This document shows positions 63,405-64,000 of a DNA stretch of 64,000 nt, piece after piece. Under the pieces are notes generated by a model, which saw nothing but the letters and a program-made list of their open reading frames with translations, made no database searches and was not told the origin of the DNA. The stretch is taken from positions 186,001-250,000 of the forward strand of contig NZ_OPYL01000004.1 of the NCBI RefSeq assembly GCF_900343125.1, in the 5' to 3' direction. Position 1 is the stretch's first letter. The number at the start of each line of letters is the position of its first letter. A program made the position numbers and the translations under genes. The DNA comes from Dysgonomonas sp. Marseille-P4361 (GTDB lineage Bacteria; Bacteroidota; Bacteroidia; Bacteroidales; Dysgonomonadaceae).

Positions 63405-64000
63405 ATGGGAAATTTAGTAGCTATAGTCGGACGACCTAATGTCGGCAAATCAACTCTTTTCAATCGTTTGACCGAGAGCCGGCAAGCTATAGTCGATGAG
63501 ACATCGGGAACGACAAGAGATCGTCAATATGGAAAAGTAGAATGGGGAGGTCAAGAATTCTCCTTAGTAGATACAGGTGGCTGGGTTTTGAACTCAGAAG
63601 ATATATTTGAAAATGAAATAAACAAACAAGTAAAAATCGCTATAGAAGAGGCTGATGTCATTCTCTTTGTAGTAGATGTAATGAATGGCTTAACGGATTT
63701 GGACTCTACTGTGGGCAACATGCTAAGAAGATCGAGCAAGCCAATCATATTAGTCTCCAACAAAGCCGACAACTTCAACCTACATCATCAATCAGCTGAA
63801 TTCTATTCTTTAGGATTAGGCGATCCGTTCAATATATCAGCAATCAATGGTTCAGGAACAGGAGATTTACTCGATACTATTATTTCTAAGTTCACCAAAG
63901 AAGGGGACGAAGAAGAATTGGAAGAAATTCCTCGTATTGCGATCGTAGGACGTCCAAATGCAGGAAAATCATCTTTTGTAAATGCATTGATTGGTGAAGA
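63405..64000 (+). CDS. der: Ribosome-assembly GTPase Der (EngA), N-terminal part
   Basis: The first 198 codons of Der, cut by the window end. G domain 1 has GRPNVGKST (G1), [10 protein letters not shown] (G2 region), DTGG (G3), SNKAD (G4) and SAING (G5). The second G domain begins [18 protein letters not shown] near 181-198. Der has two G domains plus a KH-like domain and acts in 50S subunit assembly. Confidence 0.96.
   Translation, partial: MGNLVAIVGRPNVGKSTLFNRLTESRQAIVDETSGTTRDRQYGKVEWGGQEFSLVDTGGWVLNSEDIFENEINKQVKIAIEEADVILFVVDVMNGLTDLDSTVGNMLRRSSKPIILVSNKADNFNLHHQSAEFYSLGLGDPFNISAINGSGTGDLLDTIISKFTKEGDEEELEEIPRIAIVGRPNAGKSSFVNALIGE

Overview
The window is an AT-rich bacterial chromosome segment that looks like a member of the Bacteroidales, most likely Dysgonomonas or a close relative. 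This placement is inference from gene content: gldKLMN type IX secretion genes, glutamine synthetase III, NifJ plus a four-subunit 2-oxoacid:ferredoxin oxidoreductase, a methylmalonyl-CoA (de)carboxylase cluster, a bifunctional hisB, lipoproteins with acidic residues after the lipid cysteine, and many TAnnTTTG -7 elements, the Bacteroidetes promoter signature. I saw no rRNA, tRNA, CRISPR array, prophage, insertion sequence or integrase. The segment reads as stable core chromosome with two partial genes at its edges.

Layout. 1-9.3 kb: YtxH-like fragment, miaB, clpC, mgsA, a SUI1-family gene overlapping an AddA-like helicase-nuclease, and a YigZ/IMPACT gene. 9.4-14.8 kb: two NlpC/P60 paralogues, two lipoproteins and glutamine synthetase III. 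14.8-18 kb: rplU-rpmA, flavodoxin-DUF2023, pdxH and ybaK. 18-20.8 kb: korDABC. 20.8-26.5 kb: gldN-gldM-gldL-gldK (minus strand), where GldK carries an extra N-terminal outer-membrane barrel-like domain. 26.6-34.6 kb: nifJ, an AAA/DUF4143 ATPase, a membrane-anchored solute-binding domain protein and a putative porin. 34.7-41.9 kb: a histidine operon with GNAT, cupin and DJ-1 genes interleaved, preceded by an attenuator with a five-histidine leader peptide. 41.9-44.4 kb: TPR / ECF sigma / anti-sigma-like / Spy-like operon. 45-49.5 kb: aconitase, GNAT, citrate synthase, DUF423. 50.2-53 kb: epimerase, carboxyltransferase, a 58-residue epsilon-like protein and biotin carrier. 53-64 kb: SGNH lipoprotein, Ig-like lipoprotein, RRM protein, copper ATPase, glutamate dehydrogenase, the DUF177-rpmF-fabH cluster, two paralogous lipoproteins and the start of der.

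How the genes fit together. The metabolic genes describe an anaerobe handling 2-oxoacids with ferredoxin and flavodoxin (NifJ, Kor, flavodoxin), fixing ammonium through GlnN and GdhA, and running part of a citrate branch plus the methylmalonyl-CoA/propionate route. The strongest items for follow-up are the barrel-GldK fusion, the complete his attenuator (promoter, leader peptide, mutually exclusive hairpins), the acetyltransferases embedded in the his operon, and the membrane-segment-free MmdE-like protein. Several apparent operons (mce/mmdA, rpmF/fabH) contain an internal terminator hairpin. All calls come from reading the sequence; no database search was run.
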